NCBI GenBank assembly: GCA_041660925.1
Contig: JBAZVI010000012.1
Span: 22,962 to 86,961, forward strand
Source of the DNA: Elusimicrobiota bacterium
Lineage (GTDB): Bacteria > Elusimicrobiota > Elusimicrobia > UBA1565
Reading direction: 5' to 3'
DNA length: 64,000 nucleotides
Position numbers and translations under genes: made by a program. The notes beneath the pieces are model-generated. The model ran no database searches and was not told where the DNA came from. It saw only the letters and a program-made list of their open reading frames with translations. How positions within the stretch are numbered: position 1 is the stretch's first letter; each line of letters opens with the position of its first letter. This document shows, one piece after another, positions 6,939 to 19,300 of this stretch.

Positions 6939-8218
6939 CAGTTCACACGGACGACGTCCAAGGCCATGTAGGTATCGTGCGCCCAGTACGTCAGGGTCTG
7001 GACCGGGTCGTACGCATAGCCGATGGTGGTCCCGGCCGGCAGGGTGCGGATGAAATCGAAGGGCCCGTTGTACTGCGTCCACCAGCCCGCCGGGTAGTAG
7101 CCGAGGCGGATGCCGCAGGCGGACTGGTTGGGAGAGCAGTCGGCGCTCCCGTTGATGGACGGGCAGAAGTACGCGGCGTAGTTGGCGTCGGCGACGGGGA
7201 TGAGCATGGCGTGGAGCCGGATCAAGTAGGTCCCCGCCTTATTGACGGTGATGCGGCCCGTGCCGTTATGGCTGAAGGTGTCGGGCGCGGTGTTCGAGCC
7301 CAGGGTCCAGGAATAACCCTGGGCCGCGATGTCCGTCCAGGTGCTGAGCGCATGATTGCCGCCGCAAGGGCCGCCGCACTGGCTGAGGTAGATCTCGATG
7401 TACTCCCCGCGATAGGAGTCGAAGAGGTTCGCGGTCACCGCGCCGCTCACTGTGAGCGTGCTGTTGACGGCCGTCTTGCCGTTGACCTCGAGCAGCACGC
7501 CGGAAGGGCTCGTCGTGCCCACGGCGACCCGGCCGTCGCCCCAGACGCGCACGAGCTCCTGCATCGTCCCCGTCCCGCTCGAGACCCGAAGGACCTCGTC
7601 GGTCGAGACCGCTCCCGCGCTGCTCACGTGCAGGCGCGCGACGGGCGTCGCCGTGCCGAGACCGACGCGCCCGGCGCTCTGCACGCGCAGGCGCTCGGCG
7701 GCGCCGGTCTTCAAGACGACGTCGCCGTTCCCGTCGGCGTCGGTATCGGCGCTCACGGCCATGTCGCCGGTGATGGCGGCATACGCCGCGGTCGAGGCGA
7801 CGAGCGCGCTGAAAGTGTAGGCGGCCGCCTCGAGCCGGACTCTCGGGGAGAGCGCCTCGAAGCCCGCGCAGTCGTCGTTCGGGTCCACCGCGACCTCGAG
7901 CCAGAGCGCCGACCGGTCGGAGACGACGGAGGCCGGGATTCCGCCGGCCGTCTGCGAGCCGATCTCGACCTGGTAGCGGCCGTTGCTCACGGGAACGCCG
8001 CTCGCGCCGCAGCGCTGCTCGTTCCAGACGCTCGCGCCCCCGGCCGCCTGGGTGAAGAGCCGGAAATCCATGTCCTTGCCCCCCCCGAGGGGAAGGCCGG
8101 TGGCCGCGTCGGTCAGGTAGCCGCCGTACGAGAGGGTCTGGGTGATGGCCGCTTGCGCCGGGAGCGCGAGGCACGCCGCGAAGACGAGCCCGGGAAGGAA
8201 GGCCGTCGAGGGCAGCAT
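6938..8218 (-). CDS. Secreted fibre-like protein with C1q/TNF-like jelly-roll tip, paralogue 2
   Basis: Also 426 residues, with the same three-part build as its neighbour. A signal peptide ends ALPAQA (about residue 23). The collar-type domain has KDMDFRLFTQAAGG and SALWLEVAVDPNDDC, followed by LSPRVRLEA. The stalk carries VGLGTATPVARLHVSS and VAVGTTSPSGVLLEVNG, and the jelly-roll end has TGRITVNKAGTYLIRLH and cysteines in SQCGGPCGG, FCPSINGSADC and QSACG. The upstream sequence GGAGAAGGTG is a good ribosome site. The start overlaps the stop of paralogue 3 and the stop overlaps the start of paralogue 1, both as TGATG, so the three proteins should be made together. They may co-assemble into a homo- or heterotrimer; that is inference. 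Confidence 0.86.
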   Translation of the reverse strand: MLPSTAFLPGLVFAACLALPAQAAITQTLSYGGYLTDAATGLPLGGGKDMDFRLFTQAAGGASVWNEQRCGASGVPVSNGRYQVEIGSQTAGGIPASVVSDRSALWLEVAVDPNDDCAGFEALSPRVRLEAAAYTFSALVASTAAYAAITGDMAVSADTDADGNGDVVLKTGAAERLRVQSAGRVGLGTATPVARLHVSSAGAVSTDEVLRVSSGTGTMQELVRVWGDGRVAVGTTSPSGVLLEVNGKTAVNSTLTVSGAVTANLFDSYRGEYIEIYLSQCGGPCGGNHALSTWTDIAAQGYSWTLGSNTAPDTFSHNGTGRITVNKAGTYLIRLHAMLIPVADANYAAYFCPSINGSADCSPNQSACGIRLGYYPAGWWTQYNGPFDFIRTLPAGTTIGYAYDPVQTLTYWAHDTYMALDVVRVN

Positions 8219-9531
8219 CAGTTCACCTTCTCCACCGACATGGACGTGTAGTTGTCGTAAGCCCAATACGTGAGCGGCCAGCTCGAGGACGGATAATAGG
8301 ACCAGCCCACGGTGTTTCCGGCCGAAAGCGCCCGGATGAACTCGTAGGGGCCTCCCATCCTCGCCCAATAGGCCGCTTCGTTGTAGCCGTGCTTCAGGCC
8401 GTTGGCGGCGCTGTTGGGGGTGCAGCTCCCGGCGGAGCCGTTGACGGAGGGGCAGACATAGCAGATCCAGGAGCCGGCGACGCTGGGCATGAAGAACGCA
8501 TAGAGCCGGATCCTGTAGAGCCCGGCCTTGTTCACCGTGATGCGTCCGGTACCGTTATGGACGAAGGTCTCCGGCGAGGTATTGATGGCCTGCGTCCAGG
8601 CGTAGCCCTGAGCGGCGACGTCGGTCCAGGTGTCGACGGTATGGGAGCCGCCGCAGCCGCCGCCGCACTGGTTCAGCCGGATGTGGATGAAGGCCGACTT
8701 GGCGGCCCCCATGGTCGTCGCGACGAGATTCCCGTACACCGTCATCGTGCTGTTCACCTGCGCCTTGCCGGCCACGGCAAGGAGCGCCGCGGGCGCCCCC
8801 GTCGAGATGCCGACCTTCCCGTCGCCCATGACGGTCAGAAGCTGCTGTCCCTGCCCGGTCCCGCTCGAGACGAGGAGGATCGCATCCCCCGCCGCCGCGC
8901 TCGCGCTGCTCACGTGCAGCTTCGCCGCGGGGGCCGAAACGCCGACGCCGACGTTCCCGGCGTTGAGGACGCGCATCCTCTCGACCCCGCCCGCCTTCAC
9001 CACGAGGGCCCCGGAGCCGTTCGCGTCGGAATCCGCGACGAGCACCGCGTCCGCCGCGTTGCCCACGGAGGCCGCCGTCGACACGCTCAGCGCGTTGAAC
9101 ACGAAGGGCGCGGTGAGCAGGCGCACGCGCGGACTCAGCGCCGCGAAGCCCGAGCAGTCGTCGTTGGCGTCGACGCGGACTTCCAGCCAGAGCGCCGAGC
9201 GCTCGAGGAAGCGGGCGGAGGGGACGCCGCCGGCCGTCTTCGAACCGATCTCGACCTCATAGCGCCCGTTGAGCACCGGGACGCCGTTGACCCCGCAGCG
9301 CTGTTCGTTCCACAGGCTCGAGCCGCCGGAGGCCTGGGAGTAGAGGTGGAACTCCATGTCCTTCGTCTTGTTCGTGGGGAGGCCCGTGCCCGTATCCTTG
9401 AGGAAACCTTCGTAGTCGACGCTCTGCGTTATGGCGGCCCGCGATGGGGCCGCGAAAAAAACGACCGCGAAGAGCGCCCGGGCCAGGAAGCGGCCGGTGC
9501 GGACGCGCGCGCGAGTGGTCGTATGAGACAT
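8218..9531 (-). CDS. Secreted fibre-like protein with C1q/TNF-like jelly-roll tip, paralogue 3
   Basis: 437 residues from ATG 9531; an ATG at 9540 would add three residues and overlaps the upstream stop (ATGA). The longer, arginine-rich signal peptide ends APSRA at about residue 32. The collar domain (KDMEFHLYSQASGG, SALWLEVRVDANDDC, LSPRVRLLTAPFVF), the stalk (VGVGVSAPAAKLHVSS, VGISTGAPAALLAVAG) and the jelly-roll tip (TGRITVNKAGLYRIRLY) match the other two paralogues segment by segment. It is the first fibre gene in the operon, directly behind the winged-helix gene. The three copies have diverged throughout but keep nearly identical lengths, which suggests older duplications under selection. 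Confidence 0.85.
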   Translation of the reverse strand: MSHTTTRARVRTGRFLARALFAVVFFAAPSRAAITQSVDYEGFLKDTGTGLPTNKTKDMEFHLYSQASGGSSLWNEQRCGVNGVPVLNGRYEVEIGSKTAGGVPSARFLERSALWLEVRVDANDDCSGFAALSPRVRLLTAPFVFNALSVSTAASVGNAADAVLVADSDANGSGALVVKAGGVERMRVLNAGNVGVGVSAPAAKLHVSSASAAAGDAILLVSSGTGQGQQLLTVMGDGKVGISTGAPAALLAVAGKAQVNSTMTVYGNLVATTMGAAKSAFIHIRLNQCGGGCGGSHTVDTWTDVAAQGYAWTQAINTSPETFVHNGTGRITVNKAGLYRIRLYAFFMPSVAGSWICYVCPSVNGSAGSCTPNSAANGLKHGYNEAAYWARMGGPYEFIRALSAGNTVGWSYYPSSSWPLTYWAYDNYTSMSVEKVN

Positions 9532-9536
9532 CCAGC

Positions 9537-10097
9537 TCATTCTATGTCATTAGGGCGCGTGTTTTTCATTTCCGCGCCGCGAAGTCCGCCGGATCCGACG
9601 TCCGCCGAGGGGTTCCCCCTCGGCGCTTCGTTTGCGACATAATCTTTCTGCGCTTGAATCCATTCTCTCGCGAGAACGCGCTGGCATTGACGGACGCCCA
9701 GAAGCACGCCGAAGCGCGTCATGAGATGCGATTGGAGGACCCGCCCGCTCCAACGGCCGGCCGGCCAGCCCCAGCGCGAAGGAAGCGCGCGCAGCTCCTC
9801 GCGCAGTCGCGCTCGCGCCGCGGGATCCAGCAGGGAGGGACGCCCGGGCGGCGGGACCCCGCGCAGCGCGGAGATCCCGTCGATATCGGCGCGCCGGACC
9901 CAGGCGGAGACGGTGCGCGGGCTGCGTCCGATCGAGCGCGCCGCCGCGCGCGCGCTCATGCCGCGCAGGACCATGAGCACCGTCTGGAGGCGTCGATGAT
10001 AGCGCGCGTCTCCGGAGGTCCGGAATTCACGGTCGAGGTGCCAGCGCAGCGTCTGCGGGTCGCGGACCCGCAGCGTCCGGCGGCGGAGAGATTCCAT
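9537..10097 (-). CDS. Solo winged-helix protein related to IS630-type transposase DNA-binding half
   Basis: 186 residues. It has two helix-turn-helix regions: one at about residues 45-75 (MSARAAARSIGRSPRTVSAW) and a second near 108-143 (RWSGRVLQSHLMTRFGVLL). This is the order seen in the N-terminal half of IS630/Tc1-like transposases. The DDE catalytic domain is absent, and the last 40 residues are low-complexity without recognisable fold. It may be a truncated transposase or a domesticated DNA-binding regulator. Its stop overlaps a possible start of the fibre operon, and its start faces the giant gene across 208 bp, which would suit a local regulator. The ribosome site is not strong. Confidence 0.65.
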   Translation of the reverse strand: MESLRRRTLRVRDPQTLRWHLDREFRTSGDARYHRRLQTVLMVLRGMSARAAARSIGRSPRTVSAWVRRADIDGISALRGVPPPGRPSLLDPAARARLREELRALPSRWGWPAGRWSGRVLQSHLMTRFGVLLGVRQCQRVLAREWIQAQKDYVANEAPRGNPSADVGSGGLRGAEMKNTRPNDIE

Positions 10098-10305
10098 TCT
10101 CGCATGTAAGCATTTTTTTCCGTCGTTTTCAACCCAATCGGAACAGTCGGAAGGTTTCTGCGGGTTATATTCGTCTCGCGCAATATATTCTTGACTGGAA
10201 AAGACAGGAATGGAGTTTTAAACGTTTATTCGCGCCCTTGTCACATATATTTCGCGCCTATAGGATATTGTCTGGACATACGCGCGAGCGTATCCCCCGG
10301 ACAGA
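10098..10305. other. Divergent intergenic region before the giant gene
   Basis: 208 bp, clearly more AT-rich than the genes on either side, lying between the minus-strand winged-helix/fibre operon and the giant + strand gene. It holds several TA-rich patches, a palindromic AAACGTTT core at 10220-10227, and a plausible forward promoter. No reliable minus-strand promoter could be picked by eye. Confidence 0.6.
10238..10266 (+). promoter_or_regulatory. Candidate sigma-70-like promoter of the giant gene
   Basis: TTGTCA (10238-10243), a 17-bp spacer and TAGGAT (10261-10266) match the usual -35/-10 layout and would start transcription about 33 nt before the ATG at 10306. No convincing Shine-Dalgarno sequence precedes the ATG. 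An in-frame TAG at 10261 excludes a longer protein. Confidence 0.4.
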
Positions 10306-13300
10306 ATGCCTCCCGCCGAGCTGCCCGCCGTCCGCCGATCTCAGCTGTTGCCTTCGGGCAACCGTTCCCGCCTCGTCGCCGCTTTCCTCGCCGTCCTCCT
10401 CGCCGGACTGCTGGTCCTGCCCAAAGTCTTCGCCCTCCGCCAGGAGAGCGCCTCGTTCGTCTCGGAGCCCGCCGCGCTGGTCCAGGGCGGTGCGGCCTCC
10501 TCGGGCGCGACGTTCCAAAGCGCCGGAGCCCTGGAGTCCCTCGGCGGCTCGCAGTCTCTGGCGAGCGGCTTCGCCAACGAGAGCGGCGCCCTCGCCGGGA
10601 CCCCGGTCCCGGGAGCCGTCACCAACCTGGCCGTCATCGCGCGGTCTTCAGACAGCGTCGTGCTCCAGTGGACCGCGCCGCCCGCGGACGCCGAGAACTC
10701 GACGGGCACCGCGGCGGCGTACTTGATCCGGTACTCGACGGGCCCCATCGCCTCGGACGCCGACTTCTCCTCGGCGACCGTCTACGAGAACGCCTTCACG
10801 CCGCTCGCGCCCCCGCAGACGGAGACGCGCCTGATCGCCGGCCTCGACCCCGCGACGACGCTCTATTTCTCCATCGCCGTCCTCAACGCGCAGGGCGTCC
10901 GCTCGCCCGCCTCCCCGTCGGTCTCCACCTGGACCCTGCCCTCCCCCGTGACGCTCGTCTACCCCGAGAACCTCGCCTACCTCGGTGAGCCGCGGCCCGT
11001 GCTGCACTGGAGCGGCAAGGCGGGCAACTCCTACCGCGTCCAGGTCGCGCGCGACTACGCCTTCAGCGACGTGGTCCTGGACTCCGTCACCTTCAACGCC
11101 TTCTGCGCCTCCCCCGTCTCCCTGACCCATGCCCAGCGCTACTGGTGGAAGGTGCGCGACGAGAACACCGGCGAGCCCTCGGGCGCGCGAAGCTTCCGCG
11201 TCGACCTCGTCGCCCCCTCCTGGGGCGCACAGCTGCAGGCGTCGACCGCAGCGGCCCTGGCCCCCTGGAACGACGTCGCGCCCGACACGATCATGCGCTC
11301 GAGCGTCGTGAGCGTGCGCATCGCCGTCCAGGACGCCTTCGCCGGCCTGCTGGCCTCCACCGCGACCCCCGCCGGGCTCGTCGCCGACTGGCATCTCGAC
11401 GAGTCCTCCGGCATCGTCGCCCTCGACGCCTCCACAGGGGGGCTCCACGGGGTCCTCTCCGGCTACGGGGCGGGCACGACCTGGGCCGCGGGCCGCCGCG
11501 GCGGCGCCCTGCGGCTCGACGGCTCGAGCCAGCGCGTGGACGTCCCCGATTCCTCCGCGTTCGACTGGGTGGACTACACGCTGGAAGCGTGGATCAAGAC
11601 CGCCGACGCGGGCGCGGGCTATCGCCGCATCGTCAACCAGCAGAACGGCGGCACCTACTGGCTCCTGACCCTCCTCGACAACCGCCTCAGCGTCTGCGTG
11701 GACAGCCGCGACCTCGGCTGCACGGCGGTCTCCGTCGGCCCCCTCCTCAACGACGACGCCTGGCACCACGTCGCGGTCTCCCGCCGCGACGGGGACCTCT
11801 ACGGCTTCTACGTCGACGGCGCCCTCGTCGAGACCCGCTCCGCGGCCGCGGTCGCGCCGCACGCCATCGCGGCGCCGGTCGTCCTGGGCGCCCAGGCCGG
11901 AGGCGGACAGGACTTCGGCGGCGTCATCGACGGAGTCCGCCTCTTCGGCGTCGCCCGCTCCTCCATCGAGGTCGCCGGAGACTTCGACCGCGACCTCCTC
12001 GCGGCGGGACTGCGCTCCCGGGCCTTCTCGGTCCTCTATTCGACCGACGCCGGAGGCACCTGGGTGCAGGCCTCGACGCAGAGCCTGACGCTCCAGGCCG
12101 CCAACGGGGAGACCGCCCAGACGATCCTCCAGGCGGACGGTCTGCGCCTGGTCACCTCCACGGGCTACGGAGCCCTCACCGACCTCGTCTCCTTCTCGCT
12201 GAGCGACTACGCGGGGAACACGAGCACCGGGGTCTTCGTCATCTACGTCGACACGAACCCGGCGCCGGTGCTGACCTATCCCGGGCTCGGGGTGCACGTG
12301 AACGTCCAGCCGAACTTCGACTGGTATCTCCCCAGCACGGCGACGGCCGCCGGCCTCGGCGTCGGCGCCTCCTACCTCCTGCAGGTCGCGCAGAACGACC
12401 CGAGCTTCGCGTCGCCCGTCATCTCCATCTCCACCCCCCCGGTGGTGCAGAGCACGATGTCGTTCATCACCGACGCCGTCTACCTCTCCACCTTCACGCT
12501 CGCCGAAGGCGCGACCTTCTACTGGCGCGCCCGCTGGAACACCGGCGGGGGCACGCCGGGCCCCTGGTCGGAGGTCTCCAGCTTCGTCACCGACTTCACT
12601 CCTCCGTCGCTCTCCGGCTACGTCTCCCGCAGCTCCAGCGGCGGCGCCATCGCCGAGGGCGGCTGGAACGACGACTCCTCGGCCGTCTCGGCGGAGTTCA
12701 GCGCGCAAGACCTCGGCTCCGGCCTCCGTCTGAGCACCGCCGCGGTCCCCGACAGCATGCTCGCGGCCCCCGGCGGCTTCGGCGTGCTCTTCTCCACCTC
12801 CAACTCCAACTTCTGGTTCGCGCAGACCCGCACGACGAGCTACGACGGGACCGTCCCCCGCGTCTCGGCGCTGAGCGTCTATAACGGGAAGCTCTACGCG
12901 GGCCTCGACGGCAACGTGGGCGCGGGCGAGGGAGACGTCTACGCCTTCGACGGGAACTCCTGGACGCTCAGCTTCAACGGCACGGCCGACGCCGTCTACG
13001 CCCTCGCGGTCTATGACGGGAAGCTCTACGCCGCACAGGGGAAGAGCTCGGGCTCCACGGGCGACGTCTACGTCTTCGACGGGACGTCCTGGACGCTCAG
13101 CTACGACGGGACGCAGGAGGCCATCCGCTCCCTGGCCGCCTTCAACGGGCGGCTCTTCGCCGGGCAATGCTGCAGCACCGCCGACGGCGACATCCTGGCC
13201 TACGACGGGAAGAACTGGTCGCGCTCCTACGACGGGAGCCAGGAGACCATCGACTCCCTCGCCGTCTACAACGGCCGGCTCTTCGCCGGACAGGGACTCA

Positions 13301-16300
13301 ACTTCGGCGACGGCACCGTGCTCGTCTACGACGGAGGCGCGTGGACCCCGAGCTACACCGCCTCCTACGAGCAGATCGCCTCCCTCGCGTCCTACAACGG
13401 CCGCCTCTACGCCGGCGCGGGCTCGGCGACCGGCAACGGCAACGTCCTCGCCTACGACGGGAACAGTTGGACGGTCAGCTATCCCGGCGGGCAGGAGGCC
13501 ATCCGCTCGCTGGGCGCCTACAACGGTCTCCTCTACGCCGGCCAGGGCAACAACGCCGGCCGCGGAGACATCCTCGCTTTCGACGGCGACCGCTGGCGCC
13601 TCGTCTACGACGGCGCCAAGAGCCAGATCCTCGCGCTGGCCGCCTACGAGGGGCGGCTCTACGCCGGGCAGGGCGGCGCCGCCGGCGACGGAGACGTCCA
13701 CGCCTTCACGCCGACCGCCCCCGCGAGCCTCACCGGCGAGGACGGCAGTCTCTCCCCGGAGCTCTTCTCCTCCGGCGGCGTCGAGCTCCTCAGTTCGACG
13801 AACACCCTGCTCTGCTCCGGGGTCGCCCCCTGCGGCGCGACCAACCAGCTCGTCTTCACCGTGATGGACCGCGCCGGGAACGTGGCGACCTCCGGACCGT
13901 ACGCCGTCCTCGTCGACACGACCGCCCCGCTCAGCGTCTCCACGCTGACCTGCCCGGCCGCCATGAGCTACGTGAACGTCCAGCCGAACTTCGCGTGGTC
14001 CGGCCCCTCCACGGTGACGGTCGTCGGCCTGGGCCCCGGCGCCTCCTACTACCTTCAGGTCGCCGCGGACCCGGCCTTCGGCGCCGGCGACATCGTCCTC
14101 TCGATCTCGACGCCCGCCTGGCTCTCGAGCTCCGGGACGGTCACCGACGACACCGTCTACCGCTCGACCTTCTCTCTCGCGGACGCCACGACCTACTACT
14201 GGCGCGTGCGGGCCCGCGCCTCCCTCGGCCGCTTCGGCCCCTGGTCCGACGCCTCCAGCTTCGTGACGGACTTCGCGGCTCCCGTCGTCAGCTCCTACGT
14301 CCACACGAACTCCACCGGCGGCTTCATGGCCGAGTCGCAGTACAACGACGCCAACAGCGGGGTCCTGGCGCACCTCGCCGTGCAGGACGCCGTCTCAGGG
14401 CTCTTCATCAGCACCGCCTTCCGGCCCGGGGGCGGACTCGACGCGACGGGCGGCTTCGGGGTGCGCTACACGACCGACGCGGGGACTACCTGGATCCAGG
14501 AGGGCGCGACGCCGTCCTTCGACGGGGACAAGAACTACGTCCTCGCTCTGACCGTCTTCAAGGACCGGCTCTACGCGGGCCTCTACGGCGCGAGCGGGGG
14601 CGACAGCGACATCTACGTCTACGACGGGACCTCCTGGACCCTCAATTACCATGGGACCAAGACCGGCGTCGTCGCGCTGGCGGAGTTCGAGAACCGCCTC
14701 TACGCCACGTTCGGAGGAGGCGCCAACGGCGACGGCGACATCATGGTCTGCGACCCCGCCTTCAGCGGGGCGAGCGACGTCTGCGACGCCGGGGACTGGA
14801 CGTTCAGCTATCAGGGCCCCTACTCCACGGCCTACGGGCTCGCGGTCTACAACGGCAAGCTCTACGCCGGGATGGGCGCCACGGGCAAGGCGGACATCCT
14901 CGTCTTCGACGGCAGCCTCTGGAGCCAGAGCTTCCACGGCGACGGCGACTGGTTCTGGCCTCTCGCCGCCTACAACGGGAACCTCTTCGCGGGGCAGGGC
15001 GGCGCCGCCGGCAAGGGCGACGTCTACTCCTTCGACGGCAGCACCTGGACGAAGGCGGTCGAGCTGGCCGGCGTCGGGAACTACGCGATGCAGGTCTACA
15101 ACAAGAAACTCTACGTCTCCCATTCCAACGCCGTCAGCAAGGGAGAGGTCCGAACCTACGACGGGACGAGCTGGGCCCTCATCGGGAACTCGCCCAAGGA
15201 CCTCTTCTACGGCTTCGGCATCTTCAACGGACGGCTCTACGCCGGCCAGGGGAACAGCGCCGACATGGGCGACGTCTTCTCCTTCGACGGGAGCACCTGG
15301 ACGCTGGCCTTCAACGGCCAGCAGGAATCCATCCGCTCCTTCGGCGTCTACGACAACAAGCTCTTCATCGGCCAGGGCTCCGGGGTGGGCGATGGAGACG
15401 TCTTCGCGCTGAACACGCTCGTCTCGACCTGGACGACCATCCAGGACGGCACGACCGCGCTCGAGACCCTCAACGCGCTCTCCCTGCGCCCGGTCTACTC
15501 GACGAACACGCAGACCTGCGGCGGCGTCTGGCCCTGCGGCGCCACCGACCAGATCGTCTTCACCTTCAACGACCGGGCCGGCAACGCGACGCGCGCGGGC
15601 CCCTACGCCCTCATCGTGGACACGCGCCCCGTCCTCACCGACCCTCCGAACGGGACCTTCGTGAGCACGACGACGCCGGTCCTGACCTGGCTGGCCTCGC
15701 GCGGGCAGGTCCAGCTCGCCGCCGACGACCTGATGAACGCGGTGGTCTCGAGCTCGATGACCCAGGTCGTCGTCAACCAGTACAACGCCTTCCGCGCGAC
15801 CGGCTCGCTCCTCGACGGGACGACCTACTGGTGGCGCGCGCGCCACCCGGGCTACCTCAACTGGGCCTCGTCCTTCACCTTCGTCGTGGACGTCGGCTCG
15901 CCGGCCCTCTCCTCCCCCCGCGTCTCGACGGACCCCGCGACCGGGCCCTGGACCCCGCTGCCCTCGGCGCTCTACCTCGCCTCGCACACCGTCTCGCTGC
16001 GCGTGGACGTGCAGGACACCGTCTCGGGCCTGATGGCTTCGACCGGGATCCTCCAGGGTCTGCTCTTCCAGTACCACTTCAACGAATCCTCCGGCACGGT
16101 CGCGCTCGACGCCTCGACGAACGCCTATGACGGCACGTTCATAAACGGTTCGACGTGGGCGACCGGAGTATTCGGCTCGGCGCTGAGCTTCAACGGCGCC
16201 CTTTCCCAAAGGATCGAGATACCTTATCGCCCCGAACTGGACCTTCGCGACGACATCACGCTCGAGGGCTGGATCAAGGCGCCCAACTATTCCTCCGCCT

Positions 16301-19300
16301 ATGCGACCATCCTCTCGAACTACACGGGAGCTTCCGCAGGCTACATCCTCGGCATCAACTACGCGAGCGCGAACGCGGGAGACCTCTACTTCTGGAGCAA
16401 CGGAACCTACAAATCCATCCCCACCTCGCATCAGAACTTCGTAAAGATGAACGACAACAACTGGCACCACTTCGCGGTCGTGGTCACCGGAGGCTTCACG
16501 CATTTCTGGATCGACGGGATCTGGCGCTACAGCGCCGCAGGGGGGCCGACCCTGACCACGACGAACAAGACGGCCGTCGGATCGTATGTAAGCGGTTCCT
16601 ATCCCCTGACCGGGCTCCTCGACGAACTACGCGTCTACAAAGTCGCCCGCTCCTCCGCCCAGGTCCTGGCCGACTACGAGTACGACCAGCTCGGCGGCTA
16701 CGACCGCGGACAGCCCTTCAACGTGACCTACTCCACCAACGGCGGCCTGACCTGGCTCTACGTCTCGACGGCGAACGTGTCGCTCGACACCTCCCTCAAC
16801 CGCGACACCTCGCTGCGCACCCTCTCCGTGGACGGGCTCTTCCTCGCGAACTCGACCGCCGCGGGCGCGGCGACGAACATCGTGAGCTTCGCGGTCTCCG
16901 ACTACGCGGGCAACGTCGCCACCGCCTCCTACGTCCTCCTGGTCGGCACCTCCCCGGTCCCGGGCCTCGACGCCCCGGCGGACGGCGCCTGGGTCTCCAC
17001 GACCCAGGCCTCCTTCGGCTGGGCGCCGCAGACCGGCGGTTATCACCGCTTCGAGCTCTCGACGGATCCCTCCTTCACGCCGCTCCTGCTCTCCTCGGTG
17101 ACCTACAACCCGAACTACGTCTCGACGCTGACCCTCAGCGAGATGACGACCTATTACTGGCGGGTCCGCCTGAACGCGGCGAACGACGAGTCCTGGTCCG
17201 AGACGCGCAGCTTCGTCGTCGACATCGGGTCCCCGACCCTCGCGCTCCCCCAGGTCTCGACCGACCCCGCCAACGGCCCCTGGACCGGCCTGCCGAGCAC
17301 GACGCTCTACATGACCTCGAACGTCGTCTCCGTGCGCATCGACGTGCGGGACCCCCGCGTCGGCCTCATGGCCTCGACCGGCGTCCCGCAGGGCCTCGTC
17401 GCGCACTGGCACCTCGACGAGTCCACGGGCATGGTCGCGCTCGACGCGTCCACCCAGGGACACCACGGCTTCATCCCGAGCACGATGACCTTCACGGCCG
17501 GGCGCCGGGGCGGCGCGCTCTACTTCAACGGCGCGCAGGGCGTGAGCATCCCGGACTCCAACGACTTCATCTTCCTCGACTACACGGCCGAGGCCTGGTT
17601 CAAGACCCCGAACGCGGGCGCCGGAGCGACCCGCATCGTGAGCCAGCAGGACGCGGTCGCCAACTACTGGCAGCTCACGCTCAACAGCAACCAGCCCCGC
17701 TTCTGCGACATCCGCTTCGGGGCCTGCGACATCCTCGGGCCGACCCTCAACGACGACCGCTGGCACCACATCGCGATGACCCACGAGAACGGCCGCCGCT
17801 TCACCTACTACGTCGACGGCGTCATCATCGGCACGCGCGCGGCCGGCGTCAGCGCCCCCATCAACATCGGCTACAACGTGGAGATCGGCCGCCGCTACGA
17901 CGGCATCCAGTACTTCACCGGAGCCATCGACGAGGTCCGGCTCTGGAACGTCGCGCGGACCACCGCCGAGATCAGCGCCGACTTCCAGGCCGACCAGCTC
18001 TCGGCCTTCAACCGCGGGCAGGCCTACAGCGTGCGCTACTCGACCAACGGCGGCACGACCTGGCTCTTCGTCTCGACCGAGAACGTCACGCTGACGAGCG
18101 CGCTCAACCGCGACCCCGCCTGGGCGACCCTCAAAGCCGAAGGCCTCGAGCTGGTCAACAGCACGGCCGCCCTCTCCGACACCAACCTCGTCGCCTTCAC
18201 CGCGCAGGACTACGCGGGCAACGTTTCCACCGCGGTCTTCAGGGTCCTGGTCGACACCGTCCCGGTGCCCCAGCTCCTCCTTCCGCCCGACGGCGCGTAC
18301 GTCCGCGTCGCCACGCCGACCTTCGTCTGGGCCCGGCAGACCGGCGGCTTCCACACGGTGCAAGTCGCCCAGGACGCCGCGTTCGTCCAGCTCCTGCTCT
18401 CGAGCGCCACCTACAACGAGTTCTGCCGCTCCACGCTCACCCTCGCGGGAGCGACGACCTACTACTGGCGCGTCCAACGCACGGCCGCGAACTCGGACAC
18501 CTGGTCCGAAACCCACACCTTCGTCGTGGACGTGGGCTCCCCCACCCTCTTCGCCGGGGCCGTCAGCACCGACCCGGCCGCAGGCCCCTGGACGAGCCTG
18601 CCGAGCGCGAGCGTCTACATGACCTCCAACGTGGTCTCGGTCCGGCTCAAGGTCCAGGACGCGCTCTCCGGCCTCATGGCCTCCACGGGAGCGCCCCAGG
18701 GCCTCATCGGGATGTGGCGGCTGAACGAATCCTCCGGCAGCACCGCGCTCGACGGATCCACCACGGGCGTCCACGGGACCCTGATGAACTCCCCGGTCTG
18801 GGGCCCGGGACGCGTCGGGGCCGCCCTCACCTTCAACGGCAGCAACCAGTACGTGAACATCCCTGTCCAGCAAAACCTCTCGGACAACAGCGCCTGGACG
18901 GTCCAGCTCTGGTACAAAGGAGGCGACGTCGCCGCCAACGGAGATTGGGGCAAGGTACTCGTCGGGCGCGACAACGCCGACCTCTACGCGAACCTCGTGC
19001 TCACCGGCGGCTACGCGGAGTACGTCCACTACCCCGGCGCCTGGGCCCACAACCTGCGCTCGTACACGAGCGTCGCCGACAACCGCTGGCACCACATCGC
19101 GTACGTGAACTATCCGACCCGGACCGGCGACCTCTATGTCGACGGCGTGCGCGAGGCCTCGGGCAGCTCGATCATCAGCAACCCCCTCTACCCCTTCCGC
19201 GTCAACACGCTCATGCGCGGCTACAACGGCGCCTACACCTCTGGCTCCATCGCCGACGTCCGCATCTACACGGTGGCCCGGACCACCGCGGAGATCGCGG

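Noticed and set aside
6939..7082. Upstream extension of fibre paralogue 1 to 7082, with similar ones for paralogue 2 to 8368
   Set aside because: The extensions overlap the preceding paralogue in another frame and would bury the clear signal peptides that begin at 6938 and 8218.
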